Shown here: positions 27,107 through 36,397 of the stretch, one piece after another
Layout: each line of letters begins with the position of its first letter
Numbering within the stretch: position 1 is the stretch's first letter
Assembly (NCBI GenBank): GCA_934096405.1
Contig: CAKOLW010000001.1
Span: 31,675 to 95,674, forward strand
DNA from: an uncultured Bacilli bacterium
GTDB taxonomy: Bacteria; Bacillota_I; Bacilli_A; RF39; UBA660
DNA length: 64,000 nucleotides
Direction: 5' to 3'
Made by a program: the position numbers and the translations under genes
The notes under the pieces: model-generated
Told to the model about the DNA's origin: nothing
The model's database searches: none
What the model saw: the letters and a program-made list of their open reading frames with translations, nothing else

Positions 27107-28326
27107 TTGTTTAAGTGATTTTTACCATCTACTATTCTAGATACCATTACACTACTAGCAGTATCACCCACTACATTTAAAACAGTTGCTGGTGCATCTA
27201 TAATAGTTGCAATTAAAGTTAATATAGGAAGTGCATATAAAGGATAACCCATTAAAGTTAAAATAAGCATTTCAGATATTGTACCACCACCAATAGGTAT
27301 ACCAGTTACCAAAAGTGAAACTATTAAACTAACTATTAAAAGTTTACCAACACCAACATCTATATTAAATAAATAAGCTAAAAACATTATCTTAAATACA
27401 CTACCCACTATAGATCCATCTTTATGAAAAGAACTTCCCAAAGGTATAGTAGTATTAGCAATATCTTCACTTACACCCAGACTTTCACTAGTTTTTATAT
27501 TAGTAGGTATAGAAGCCGCAGAACTACATGTACTTAAAGCAGTTATTGTTACAGGTATAATATTTTTCCAATACAATTTTAAACACTTTTTACCACCAGC
27601 AATATAAACATAAATTGAATAAACAATAAAATATATAAATAATGAAACGATTAAATAAATGATGAATGTTTTTAAATACCCCACTGCTATACTAGAACCA
27701 AATGTTCCAACAAAATTAGCAAAATAACAACCTAACCCTATCGGAGCATAGTACATAATAATATTTAATATGCTTTTTAATATTTCATTAAAACTATCTA
27801 ATACTTCTAATGCCTTAATCCCTTTTTCTTTAGATAAAATAATTCCTACACCAGTAATAACAGAAACTACTATTAATGCAATAATATTATCTTTACTTAA
27901 TAAATTAATAAAATCATCTGTTGTTAAAGTATTAACTGTTCTTTCTATTAAATTAACTTCATCTTTTTTAACAAATTCACCACTAATATTATTTAATATA
28001 CTATCAGTATCATTCAAGTTAACAAGTTGTATTCTACTAAATATAATTCCTACAACCACACTAATTAATGAAGTAAAAATAAATACTAATATAATACTAC
28101 TTATAACTTTTCCCACTCTTTTAGGTGACTTTAATTTACCAATACTAGTTGAAATAGTCAAAAATATAAGTGGTACTATAATAACCATAAGCATATTTAT
28201 AAATAAATCACCAAGTGGTTTTAAAAAACAAATATTTTCTTTAAAAACTAACCCTAAAATAGTACCAATTAAAATAAATAATAATAAAATAAATGAATTC
28301 TTATAATTTTTAAATATCTTTTTCAT
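27094..28326 (-). CDS. Dicarboxylate/amino-acid:cation symporter (SDF family)
   Basis: The 410-residue secondary transporter belongs to the GltP/SstT group. It has about eight helices plus re-entrant hairpins. Hallmarks are the serine-rich TALSTCSSAASIPT, the second hairpin VTGIPIGGGTISE and the substrate-binding DAPATVLNVVGDTASSVMVSR. Probable substrates are glutamate, aspartate, serine or C4-dicarboxylates, taken up with Na+ or H+. The frame extends to 28383, but ATG 28326 follows a perfect AAGGAGG, so the extra 19 residues are not used. Confidence 0.93.
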   Translation of the reverse strand: MKKIFKNYKNSFILLLFILIGTILGLVFKENICFLKPLGDLFINMLMVIIVPLIFLTISTSIGKLKSPKRVGKVISSIILVFIFTSLISVVVGIIFSRIQLVNLNDTDSILNNISGEFVKKDEVNLIERTVNTLTTDDFINLLSKDNIIALIVVSVITGVGIILSKEKGIKALEVLDSFNEILKSILNIIMYYAPIGLGCYFANFVGTFGSSIAVGYLKTFIIYLIVSLFIYFIVYSIYVYIAGGKKCLKLYWKNIIPVTITALSTCSSAASIPTNIKTSESLGVSEDIANTTIPLGSSFHKDGSIVGSVFKIMFLAYLFNIDVGVGKLLIVSLIVSLLVTGIPIGGGTISEMLILTLMGYPLYALPILTLIATIIDAPATVLNVVGDTASSVMVSRIVDGKNHLNKKDL

Positions 28327-28444
28327 ATTCCTCCTTAAGAAATAATATTTAAAATATAAGTAATTTATTACTAAAAACAACATAATTATTAAAAATGTCT
28401 AACAATATCTTATATATTTATAGTATAATTAAATAGGTGAAAAT

Positions 28445-29074
28445 ATGAAAAACTTTATAAAAGACAATAAAGAATATGTTAAATCTATTAGTTTAGTTTT
28501 AATTATTCAAGCAATAGTATATTTTATTATTAATTTATCTTTAACTAAATATCATTTTTTAGATACTAATTTAAATGTACCATTTATTAAATATTTTATT
28601 TATATTTATCATAGTTGGTACCCTTTTGTATTCTTTTTATCATATTTGATATTTAAAGATAATAAAGATGTATATAAAAAATTAATATATACTTTAGCAT
28701 TTGGATTTATATTATCTAACTTAACTTTTATTATTTATCCAAGCACTATTGTAAGACCAACATTTGAAGTAAAATCTATAACCGACTGGGTAGTAAACCT
28801 AACTTACAAGTTAGATAATCCTACTAATTGTTTACCATCAGAACACTGTTTAGTATGTTTTATATTAATATATTATTTAAATAAAACTAATATTAAACCA
28901 TTAACTAAAATATTATCTACTTCATATTTAATATTAATTATATTATCTACTTTATTCACTAAACAACATTTACCAATAGATGTAATATTTGCATTTATTT
29001 ACTCAACTTTAATAATTTTATTAGTTAAACAATTCTATCCTAAATTAAAAGAAGCATTAAAATTTTTATTCTAA
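28445..29074 (+). CDS. PAP2-family membrane phosphatase
   Basis: This 209-residue protein has about six transmembrane helices. The phosphatase signature is present: YPSTIVRP (first motif), LPSEHC (second, with the catalytic His) and TKQHLPIDV (third, His and Asp). Members dephosphorylate phosphatidic acid, phosphatidylglycerol phosphate or undecaprenyl pyrophosphate. AGGTGA precedes the ATG and TATAAT lies at 28427-28432. Its stop overlaps that of psd by four bases. A role in lipid or carrier recycling fits the neighbourhood. Confidence 0.85.
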   Translation: MKNFIKDNKEYVKSISLVLIIQAIVYFIINLSLTKYHFLDTNLNVPFIKYFIYIYHSWYPFVFFLSYLIFKDNKDVYKKLIYTLAFGFILSNLTFIIYPSTIVRPTFEVKSITDWVVNLTYKLDNPTNCLPSEHCLVCFILIYYLNKTNIKPLTKILSTSYLILIILSTLFTKQHLPIDVIFAFIYSTLIILLVKQFYPKLKEALKFLF

Positions 29075-29934
29075 TGTTTCTTTCTTTTACCAATACTTTC
29101 TCCAACACTTACTTTAGTTTCAAAGCCATCACTACTATTTTTAATTATATCACTATCTAAATCAACAATATCTTTTTTAATCATAAGAACAATAGTAGAT
29201 CCACCAAATTCAAACATACCCTTTTCTTCACCCTTTTTAAATGTATATTCTTCATGTTTATTATTTATTTTACCAACCATTATAGCTCCGACTTCAATTT
29301 GTATAACATCATCAAAATTATCAGTATGCATAATAGTATACTCTCTAGAATTTTGCTTATAAATATTAAAATGTTTTAAAACAATAGGCCTAACTGTATT
29401 TAGTATGCCAGGTACAAACACATTTTTTTCTTTACTACCATTATCTATATAAATATATCTATGATAGTCAGTTGCTTCTAATCTAAATATTAACAACTTA
29501 CCACCAATAAATTCTTTATAAATAAGGTCATTATTAACTAAATCTTTTATTCTGTAATAACTATTTTTTATTCTATATAGTCCCTCTTCATTAATATCAT
29601 ATACACTTAATTTAGAACTACATGGACTAATAAAATCATCTTTATTTTTAGAATAATCTATATTTTTAATTTCTCTAGTAAAGAAATCATTAAATGATTT
29701 ATAATCTTTTTCTTTATACAAACTCATATCTATATTATTCTTTTTAATAAAAGATTTAATCTTAAACTTAGATAACTTACTATCTAAAAATAATCCCATT
29801 AACTTAGAAAATAAAGGTATACTAAATATCCTAACAATTAATCTACCAATTATAGTACCATAAAAGAACCTAACGACATTAGATTCTTTAATATCCCACT
29901 CATTACCTAATCTATCTTTTACTCCATACCTCAT
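29071..29934 (-). CDS. psd: Phosphatidylserine decarboxylase
   Basis: This membrane-associated pyruvoyl enzyme turns phosphatidylserine into phosphatidylethanolamine. The 287-residue proenzyme has ATDYHRYIY with the conserved His and FGGST at 243-247. Self-cleavage between Gly245 and Ser246 would give the pyruvoyl group. Length fits the Firmicutes type. It lies six bases after dgkB and is probably cotranscribed from the promoter at 30887-30915. With pssA at 5932 it completes phosphatidylethanolamine synthesis. Confidence 0.95.
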   Translation of the reverse strand: MRYGVKDRLGNEWDIKESNVVRFFYGTIIGRLIVRIFSIPLFSKLMGLFLDSKLSKFKIKSFIKKNNIDMSLYKEKDYKSFNDFFTREIKNIDYSKNKDDFISPCSSKLSVYDINEEGLYRIKNSYYRIKDLVNNDLIYKEFIGGKLLIFRLEATDYHRYIYIDNGSKEKNVFVPGILNTVRPIVLKHFNIYKQNSREYTIMHTDNFDDVIQIEVGAIMVGKINNKHEEYTFKKGEEKGMFEFGGSTIVLMIKKDIVDLDSDIIKNSSDGFETKVSVGESIGKRKKH

Positions 29935-29940
29935 AAATAC

Positions 29941-30864
29941 CTATTCCATTTCATTAAACAATTTAACTATATTCTTTTTAGGAAGTAACATCCTAATTTC
30001 TTTATTTATTTTAAACTTAAATTCTTTTGTATGATGTGTATATTCTTCTCCATCAATTACCCAACTTGGTGGTATTTTATCAAATTTAACTTTAAAGTTA
30101 TTAGTTTTGTAATATTCTACTCCTGTCATATTTTTAACTTTACTAGTAAATATAGTACTTACTATTTTAATTAATTCTGCCTTGGTCTTAGCTGATATTA
30201 AAATAATTTCAAACATATCATCATCTAATTTTATATCAGAATATATATTATCAAAACCACCCATACGACATGTGTTTGTCACAAATACAAATGAATAAGT
30301 ACCACTCTTTTTAATCCCATCTATTTCATATTCTAAATCAAATAGTTTAACTTCTCCTTTAAGTTCATTAATTGCATTAAAGAAATAACCAAGTCTTCCA
30401 TATTTTTTCTTTAATTCTCTAGGTGTGTTATAAGAAACATCTACATAACTGCCTATACAAGCTACATAAACAAAAGGCTTATCATTAATTAAACATACAT
30501 CTATATTCTTTATAGTACCATTAACTAACATCTGAGCATTAACCATCATGTTTTTAGTAAATCCATACATAGTTCCTACATCATTAACAGTTCCTACAGG
30601 TAAATGAGCCATTAATATTTTGTTATCTCTCATCAAATTACCAGTAACACCTTCATTTAAAGTCCCATCTCCACCACAACAAATAACTAAATCAATATCA
30701 TCACTTAAGTTTTTAACTATTTTTATCGCATCTTTTGGTCCGTTAGTAGGACACATAATAGTTTCAAAATCATTAGCCGTTAAAATAGATGGTAAACTAA
30801 TAATATCTTTCTTATCTTTAGGTCTTCCGCTTTCTGGATTAAAAACAATTGCACATTTTCTCAT
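29941..30864 (-). CDS. dgkB: Diacylglycerol/lipid kinase (DgkB/YegS family)
   Basis: This 307-residue soluble lipid kinase has the ATP-binding GGDGTLNE (64-71), VGTVNDVG and the C-terminal PPSWVIDGEE element. In Gram-positive bacteria DgkB returns diacylglycerol, left over from lipoteichoic-acid synthesis, to phosphatidic acid. The window also encodes LtaS and an OpgB-like enzyme, both diacylglycerol sources. GGGAG precedes the ATG. YegS-type kinases with other lipid substrates are the alternative. Confidence 0.9.
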   Translation of the reverse strand: MRKCAIVFNPESGRPKDKKDIISLPSILTANDFETIMCPTNGPKDAIKIVKNLSDDIDLVICCGGDGTLNEGVTGNLMRDNKILMAHLPVGTVNDVGTMYGFTKNMMVNAQMLVNGTIKNIDVCLINDKPFVYVACIGSYVDVSYNTPRELKKKYGRLGYFFNAINELKGEVKLFDLEYEIDGIKKSGTYSFVFVTNTCRMGGFDNIYSDIKLDDDMFEIILISAKTKAELIKIVSTIFTSKVKNMTGVEYYKTNNFKVKFDKIPPSWVIDGEEYTHHTKEFKFKINKEIRMLLPKKNIVKLFNEME

Positions 30865-30886
30865 AACAATCTCCCTTAGTACTAAT

Positions 30887-30915
30887 ATTATACTATTTTA
30901 TATATAAATTATCAA
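30887..30915 (-). promoter_or_regulatory. Promoter of dgkB-psd
   Basis: On the minus strand TTGATA (30915-30910) and TATAAT (30892-30887) are 17 bases apart, 23 bases before the dgkB start. Confidence 0.65.
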
Positions 30916-30933
30916 ACATATTTCATCTTATCA

Positions 30934-31332
30934 TTATCTATTATAATTACATTTTTTTAAATATTTTGATAATTCTACATCAGCTTCTGTTAGGTCATAA
31001 TTTAATAAATTATCAACAATAACCCATTTATATCCGGAATGATCATTTAATTTAAATTTTCCACTAACATATTCAGTTTCATATAATTTAAGAATAATTT
31101 TTTTATTAGGATATGTGTAAATTGCAGTCGTTACATATTTCTTAGCTTTTATAATAACATCGAATTCTTCCTTAATTTCTCTTTCAATTGCATGTTCTTC
31201 CGTTTCATTTTCTTTTACTTTACCCCCAGGAAATTCCCACTTTCCAATATTACAGGGATCCCCAGTAGATCTTTTTGCAATTAAAACTTTATTATCTTTT
31301 TTTATTAATGCTGCCACTACATTTATTATCAT
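30934..31332 (-). CDS. NUDIX hydrolase (MutT-like)
   Basis: The 132-residue protein carries a complete Nudix box from Gly37 to Val59 (GGKVKENETEEHAIEREIKE...). WEFPGG before it and the short length fit MutT-type 8-oxo-dGTP diphosphatases that clean the nucleotide pool. GGAGAG stands before ATG 31332. No terminator is visible between it and dgkB. Other Nudix substrates are possible. Confidence 0.9.
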   Translation of the reverse strand: MIINVVAALIKKDNKVLIAKRSTGDPCNIGKWEFPGGKVKENETEEHAIEREIKEEFDVIIKAKKYVTTAIYTYPNKKIILKLYETEYVSGKFKLNDHSGYKWVIVDNLLNYDLTEADVELSKYLKKCNYNR

Positions 31333-31390
31333 TATACACTCTCCAAATAAATTTTACCAAATATAATAAAGAAATACCATACAATAATTA

Positions 31391-31416
31391 AAAAAAGATA
31401 CTATATAATAATATCC
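31391..31416 (-). terminator. Terminator after the 31416 gene
   Basis: On the minus strand GATATTAT pairs with ATAGTATC (one G-T pair), followed by seven T, right after the stop. Confidence 0.55.
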
Positions 31417-31982
31417 TATTTAATATTTGAATAAGTAAGTTTTAATGTATCTAATTTATTATTAAAACTAGTAATAAAATCATAATTTTCTTCTACAAGT
31501 CTAGCTTTTAATAAAACATCAGCATATTCTTTAATTACTAACTTAGCCATATCCGAATCTAATTCTACTAATTTAAAATATGTTGTTCTAAAATCCTCAT
31601 ATAACCCCAACCATTCAAAATAATTTATACTTCTACAACTATCAAAAAACTTTCTTAATACTCTTATTCTTGACACAATCATATAAATATATAAATCTTC
31701 TTTATTACCATTTTTATAAAAGGACTTAAATAACTCATTTTGAAAATTATTTAATATTAATTTTTCATCCCTATTAGTAGTTAAAACAAAAGCATTATAT
31801 AAACATAATCCAAATCTAGATAAAATTTCTCTATTTAGATTTTTTTCTTTATTAAATTTTTGATAAGTATCATAATACCCTTTCCAAGTAGCAAAATTAA
31901 TACTTCTAGAAACTAGTTTACACTCTACCACATTAACATATTCTTTAAATAATTTTTCATCTTCGTAATCTTTAGTTTTCAT
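31416..31982 (-). CDS. Hypothetical alpha-helical protein
   Basis: This 188-residue, probably cytosolic protein is rich in Leu, Lys, Phe and Tyr and has no signal peptide or transmembrane segment. I recognise no domain. A repeated pattern of aromatic and charged residues (NFATWKGYYDTYQKF at 29-43; YFEWLGLYEDFRTTYFKL in the second half) suggests two related helical halves. GGGGG precedes the ATG. It has its own promoter (32005-32033) and terminator. Confidence 0.65.
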   Translation of the reverse strand: MKTKDYEDEKLFKEYVNVVECKLVSRSINFATWKGYYDTYQKFNKEKNLNREILSRFGLCLYNAFVLTTNRDEKLILNNFQNELFKSFYKNGNKEDLYIYMIVSRIRVLRKFFDSCRSINYFEWLGLYEDFRTTYFKLVELDSDMAKLVIKEYADVLLKARLVEENYDFITSFNNKLDTLKLTYSNIK

Positions 31983-32004
31983 AAATCCCCCTTAAATACG
32001 CATT

Positions 32005-32033
32005 ATAATACCATATTAAGTACAAAAAGTCAA
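32005..32033 (-). promoter_or_regulatory. Promoter of the 31416 gene
   Basis: On the minus strand TTGACT (32033-32028) and TATTAT (32010-32005) are 17 bases apart, with a TGG before the -10, 22 bases before the start. Confidence 0.6.
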
Positions 32034-32035
32034 AT

Positions 32036-32068
32036 AAAACATTAGGTAATTAATTACTACCTAATGTT
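32036..32068 (-). terminator. Terminator of htrA
   Basis: AACATTAGGTA and TACCTAATGTT form an 11-bp stem over the htrA stop. On the minus strand TTATTTGACTTTTT follows. Confidence 0.7.
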
Positions 32069-33126
32069 ACACTTATAGTTTTATCTTTTCCATTTCTGTT
32101 TACAATTACATCAACTTTAGAATCAATATCATAATTATATAATCTGTATCTAAATTCAGCAATATTACTTACTTCATAGTCACCAATTTTAGTTATAACA
32201 TCGCCCTTTTCAAAACCGGCTTTATCAGCTGGACTATCTTTTTCAACTTCAACAACAACCACACCTTTAGTAATATTTCTATCAATATTTATACCAGTAT
32301 ATCTAAGTTGATAAATATTACTTACATTAATCATACTAACTCCAACATAAGGCCTCTTAACACTACCAGTACTACGAATACTTTCAGCATACTTTAAAGC
32401 ATCTTCAATTGGAATAGAAAATCCTAAACCCTCTACTGTATCTTTAACTATTTTTAAATTATTAATTCCAATAACTTCTCCATTAATATTACATAAAGGA
32501 CCTCCACTATTACCAGGATTAATTGCCGCATCAGTTTGCATAACATTTAAAATATAATCCGCATCATTATTACTAACATTTACACTAATTAACCTATCTT
32601 TACCACTTAAAATACCCTTAGTAGCCGTATTTTTAAACTCTTTCCCCATTGGACTTCCTACTGCAAAAACTGTATCTCCAACCTTTAAATCAGTACTTTT
32701 ACCCAAACTAGCCACTTTTAAAATACTCTTTTTAGGAACCTTTAAAACAGCAATATCTGCATAACTATCACTACCAACTATAGTAGCTTCACTTGTTGTA
32801 TCATCACTATAAGTAATTAAAATATCTCCACCACTCTCTATGACATGATGATTAGTCATAATATAACCATAATCATCATCAGTATCATAAACAAATCCTG
32901 AACCAGTTCCTGTTAATTCATTATTTTCATAAGTTTCAATAACAACAACTGAGTCGTTTACTTTTTCTACACTTTCACTGATGCCAGTATCAGTAATATT
33001 AACATTTTTTTCAGTAATAGTCTTAACTACTTCCTTAGGAAAATAATATACAGCACCAACTACTAAACCAGCGCCCACTATAAAACACAAAACTCCTGTT
33101 AAAATATAACCTATTTTTTTCTTCAT
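32050..33126 (-). CDS. htrA: HtrA/DegP-type serine protease
   Basis: This membrane-anchored extracytoplasmic quality-control protease has 358 residues. One N-terminal transmembrane segment lies at about 6-27. The trypsin-like domain has His near 94 (TNHHVIES), Asp near 124 (ADIAVLKV) and Ser near 205 (NPGNSGGPL). A single PDZ domain closes the protein (PADKAGFEKGDVITKIG). The frame opens at a GTG (33135), but AGGAG lies eight bases before the third possible start, ATG 33126. It follows the Abi-like gene with no gap and may share its transcript. Confidence 0.95.
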   Translation of the reverse strand: MKKKIGYILTGVLCFIVGAGLVVGAVYYFPKEVVKTITEKNVNITDTGISESVEKVNDSVVVIETYENNELTGTGSGFVYDTDDDYGYIMTNHHVIESGGDILITYSDDTTSEATIVGSDSYADIAVLKVPKKSILKVASLGKSTDLKVGDTVFAVGSPMGKEFKNTATKGILSGKDRLISVNVSNNDADYILNVMQTDAAINPGNSGGPLCNINGEVIGINNLKIVKDTVEGLGFSIPIEDALKYAESIRSTGSVKRPYVGVSMINVSNIYQLRYTGINIDRNITKGVVVVEVEKDSPADKAGFEKGDVITKIGDYEVSNIAEFRYRLYNYDIDSKVDVIVNRNGKDKTISVTLGSN

Positions 33127-33137
33127 AAACATCACTC

Positions 33138-34070
33138 CTATTCCATATACATTATGTCTTTATAGTTTGGTGGAAAACCCATAGAATTAATAACATCATC
33201 TATCTTAATAACTTGCAACTTTCCACATAATCTATCAAATTCATAATTAATTTCATTCATCATCATTTTAAAATCAACTTTAGTTAATAATCTTTTTAAT
33301 ATAATAATCAAAGCAAATATATCATTCTTTCCATAAATATACTCGTTATTAGACTTATCAATCTGTAACATACTATGATACTTCGTATCAGGAATAATTC
33401 TTTGTGTAAAATGATTAAAAACAATATCTTCATGTGCGCATAAATTTCTATAATTAGCAAGTATTGGTAAATACATTTCCATTTCATCAGGCTCAATTTT
33501 ATAAACACTCGCAATAGAAACTTTATCACTTGGCTTTAAAATACTAAACATTTCACTCATCAAACCAAAACTTATTACTTTAACACCTATCCAAAGAGGT
33601 ATATATCCATAATTATCTATATAGTGACTAGTCGCACCATGCTGCCTTCCATTGACATTAAATTGTCTCTTAACTTTTCTAATAAGATCATTTATCTGCC
33701 TACTTCTACTTTTATCATTATCAAAGTTTTTAGCATTTAAATAATCTCTTTCTTTATAACCATAATTTTTACTTAGTGTATAACTAAATATTGATTTATA
33801 GTTATTTTCTACTATAAGAATATTTTTAAATATAATATTTCTAAACATTCTATCAAACACAAATAAACTATATAATTCATCAAAAGTAGTACCATCTATA
33901 AACTTTCTAGAACTATCGTGCTTTAAAAATAAATGTCTATACCCCATAATAAAGAAATAATTTTCTCTCAGCAATACTTCTTTAGTATACTCAATATCAT
34001 TTATTATTAAACCTTTATCTTTTAATATTTCAATTTGTTCATCTAAATTTTTAAACACCTTATTATTCAT
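33138..34070 (-). CDS. Abi-family (AbiD/AbiF-like) HEPN-type protein
   Basis: This 310-residue protein fits the Abi_2 family linked to phage abortive infection. The N-terminal LDEQIEILKDKGLIIND, the YFFIMGYRHLF stretch and TTFDELYSLFVFDRMFRN are typical. NYRNLCAHED carries an R-x4-H motif, the RNase-type catalytic signature of HEPN proteins. Members abort infection or act as RNA-targeting toxins, often without a separate antitoxin gene. It is embedded between htrA and rpsI, not in a visible mobile element. GAGGA precedes the ATG. Confidence 0.85.
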   Translation of the reverse strand: MNNKVFKNLDEQIEILKDKGLIINDIEYTKEVLLRENYFFIMGYRHLFLKHDSSRKFIDGTTFDELYSLFVFDRMFRNIIFKNILIVENNYKSIFSYTLSKNYGYKERDYLNAKNFDNDKSRSRQINDLIRKVKRQFNVNGRQHGATSHYIDNYGYIPLWIGVKVISFGLMSEMFSILKPSDKVSIASVYKIEPDEMEMYLPILANYRNLCAHEDIVFNHFTQRIIPDTKYHSMLQIDKSNNEYIYGKNDIFALIIILKRLLTKVDFKMMMNEINYEFDRLCGKLQVIKIDDVINSMGFPPNYKDIMYME

Positions 34071-34149
34071 TAATCCTCGTCACCTACATTAAATTTTACC
34101 ACAATCTATTAATATTAACTACAATTTTCACATATATTTTAACTTTAAT

Positions 34150-34181
34150 ATAAAAAAAACTCCAAGAAATTTCTTGAAGTT
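34150..34181 (-). terminator. Terminator of rplM-rpsI
   Basis: AACTCCAAGAA and TTCTTGAAGTT pair almost perfectly (34158-34181), followed by eight T on the minus strand. Confidence 0.85.
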
Positions 34182-34189
34182 TTAAAATA

Positions 34190-34591
34190 CTATCTCTTAC
34201 TAAATTGTGGTGCACGTCTTGCTTTCTTAAGACCATATTTCTTACGTTCTTTAATTCTAGCATCTCTAGTTACCATACCAGCACCTTTTAATGTTGGTCT
34301 ATAACCTTCTCTATCTGCTTCCATTAAAGCTCTAGCAATACCTAATCTAATAGCGCCAGTTTGACCAGTAAAACCTCCACCTCTAACTACTACATCAACA
34401 TCATATGAATCAGCTGTACCAGTTAATTCTAAAGGTTGTTTTAAATCCATAACTAACATTTTATTAGGTAAATAATCATTAACATCAACACCATTAACAG
34501 TAATCTTACCATTACCAGCTTTTAATGTAACCTGTGCTACTGCTCTTTTTCTTCTACCAGTAGCTGTATAAACTGTTTCTTTCTTTGCCAT
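34190..34591 (-). CDS. rpsI: 30S ribosomal protein S9
   Basis: This ribosomal protein of 133 residues has the typical N-terminal [11 protein letters not shown] and the basic C-terminus [12 protein letters not shown], whose tail reaches the P-site tRNA in the small subunit. AGGAGG stands before the ATG. It follows rplM by ten bases in the universally conserved rplM-rpsI pair. Confidence 0.98.
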   Translation of the reverse strand: MAKKETVYTATGRRKRAVAQVTLKAGNGKITVNGVDVNDYLPNKMLVMDLKQPLELTGTADSYDVDVVVRGGGFTGQTGAIRLGIARALMEADREGYRPTLKGAGMVTRDARIKERKKYGLKKARRAPQFSKR

Positions 34592-34601
34592 AGTCTTCCT
34601 C

Positions 34602-35030
34602 CTATAATTCTATCTTTTCTGGTTTTTGAGCAACTTGTTTATATTCAGAACCTTCATAAACATATAAATTTCTAAACATATCTCTACCTAAAGTATTCTT
34701 AGGAAGCATTCCCTTAACAGCTCTTTCAACCATTTCTACTGGATAATCTTTCTTCATTGTTCTAGCAGTTCTTTCTCTTAAACCACCTGGAAAACCACTA
34801 TGGTTGTAATAAACTTTTTTATCAAGTTTATCACCAGTAAGATTAACTTTACCAGCATTAATAATAACAACTGCATCTCCACAGTTAATATGAGGTGTAT
34901 AAGTAACCTTATGTTTACCTCTTAAAATATGTGCTGCTTTAGTAGCAACTCTACCAAGATTTTCTCCTTCAGCATCTATAAGATACCATTTAGTAGAAAC
35001 ATCTTCTTTTCTTAACATAAATGTCTTCAT
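34602..35030 (-). CDS. rplM: 50S ribosomal protein L13
   Basis: This early-assembling large-subunit protein of 142 residues has [16 protein letters not shown], the central [20 protein letters not shown] and [18 protein letters not shown] precedes the ATG. Transcription probably starts about 70 bases upstream from the promoter at 35109-35137. That leader might hold an autoregulatory structure, though I see no clear match to the known L13 leader. Confidence 0.98.
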   Translation of the reverse strand: MKTFMLRKEDVSTKWYLIDAEGENLGRVATKAAHILRGKHKVTYTPHINCGDAVVIINAGKVNLTGDKLDKKVYYNHSGFPGGLRERTARTMKKDYPVEMVERAVKGMLPKNTLGRDMFRNLYVYEGSEYKQVAQKPEKIEL

Positions 35031-35108
35031 AATATCTCCTTCTTTATCCTTATATTATATGACTTCCCACATCAATAACACAAGAACTTAAAAAATGTAC
35101 CGAGTATC

Positions 35109-35137
35109 ATTATACATAAACTAATGCAAAAAGTCAA
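35109..35137 (-). promoter_or_regulatory. Promoter of rplM-rpsI
   Basis: On the minus strand TTGACT (35137-35132) and TATAAT (35114-35109) are 17 bases apart. The leader to the rplM ATG is about 70 bases. Confidence 0.75.
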
Positions 35138-35191
35138 ATAAAATAGTACAAAAAAATCATAATTTACTAATAAATGTGTAAAATTTTAATA

Positions 35192-35220
35192 TTGACAAAC
35201 TAAAAGTATCATTATAAAAT
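35192..35220 (+). promoter_or_regulatory. Promoter of the Cys-repeat surface protein gene
   Basis: TTGACA (35192-35197) and TAAAAT (35215-35220) are 17 bases apart, 40 bases before the start. It is divergent from the rplM promoter. Confidence 0.65.
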
Positions 35221-35260
35221 TAAAACTAGATAAAAGAATAAAAAATTGGAGGAATAATAA

Positions 35261-36385
35261 ATGAAAAAAAAATCAAATGGAGTATTAATAGTTATCATTG
35301 TTATGATCATATTATCATTATCAGGTGGTATAATTGGCTTATTAGCTAGTATAAGGGAAGATACCATAACACCTAGTGATAAAAATAATGAAAACAAAGA
35401 TTATGAGATTACTTACAGATATTATATAGATAGTGAAGAAGTTTCTAAAAGTAAAATAGATGATAGTAAAGAAAAAACAGTTGAATGCGATTTAGTAACA
35501 AATCCAACATGTACTTCTACAAAACAAGAAGCAACTATTAAGTTTGAAAAATATACATGTACTAACAATGTTAAAGGTGAATGGAACGAAACAAATTGGG
35601 AATTTACTCCAGATTTAACTGCTAACACTACATGTAGAATATATTTCACAAATTTAATTCATGATATCAAAATTGCTGTTACAAATGCAACTTTACCAGT
35701 GGATAATCCAGAAGGCATAATAAAAAATAAATTAGGCCAAGATAGTACAATTGTAATAACTCCAACTACAGGTTATAAATTTGATAAAGCAGATTGTGAT
35801 AATAATGCTACTGCTGAATTCAATCAAGAAACTAATTTATTGACAATTAAAAATGTAACAAAAAATACATCTTGTACAATTTCATTTAAAATTAGTGACT
35901 ACACAGTTGAAATTAAAACATCAAATGGCACATCGTCAAGTGAACCTAAAAGTGCCAACTATGGTGGAACAGTTACTTTCGATGTAACACCCGCTGAAAA
36001 TTATGGTGAAGCAACAGTAACATGCACTAATGAGCAAAAAGGAACTTTTGCAAATAATATATTAACAGTATCTGGCATAACAAATAATACAGTATGTACT
36101 GTTCAATTCAAAAAAATACAATATAGTGTTAACCTTACAGTAGTAAATGGAAGTTTATTAAGTCAATCAGTAAATCCACAACATCCCGATGCTAATGGAT
36201 TAGTAACATTTGCAATAAGTCCTAATGAAGGTTTTGGGTATACAGGTGCTGAAGCAACATGTGATAATGAAAATTATATACCAACAATATTCGCAACAAG
36301 TAATGTTGTAAGAATAACAGGTGTAAATGCTAATTTGAATTGTAAATTAGTATTAAAGAAAATAGAAACTGAAACGAACAACTAA
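35261..36385 (+). CDS. Membrane-anchored surface protein with Cys-containing repeats
   Basis: The 374-residue protein has an N-terminal anchor (about 8-29) and is otherwise extracellular. From about residue 80 it holds about four divergent repeats of 70-80 residues. Each has a beta-rich pattern with a first Cys (ATVTCTNE, KADCDNN, EATCDNE) and, about 20-28 residues later, a second Cys near the end (TVCTVQFKK, TSCTISFK, NCKLVLKK), so each repeat may hold one disulfide. The layout resembles bacterial surface repeat domains of InlB-B/listerial type. No LPxTG is present. GGAGG precedes the ATG. A role in adhesion is inferred. Confidence 0.8.
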   Translation: MKKKSNGVLIVIIVMIILSLSGGIIGLLASIREDTITPSDKNNENKDYEITYRYYIDSEEVSKSKIDDSKEKTVECDLVTNPTCTSTKQEATIKFEKYTCTNNVKGEWNETNWEFTPDLTANTTCRIYFTNLIHDIKIAVTNATLPVDNPEGIIKNKLGQDSTIVITPTTGYKFDKADCDNNATAEFNQETNLLTIKNVTKNTSCTISFKISDYTVEIKTSNGTSSSEPKSANYGGTVTFDVTPAENYGEATVTCTNEQKGTFANNILTVSGITNNTVCTVQFKKIQYSVNLTVVNGSLLSQSVNPQHPDANGLVTFAISPNEGFGYTGAEATCDNENYIPTIFATSNVVRITGVNANLNCKLVLKKIETETNN

Positions 36386-36396
36386 GTTCGTTTTTT
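36373..36396 (+). terminator. Terminator of the surface repeat protein gene
   Basis: AACGAAC (36373-36379) pairs with GTTCGTT (36386-36392) and TTTT follows. The stop codon lies in the loop. Confidence 0.75.
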
Positions 36397-36397
36397 C

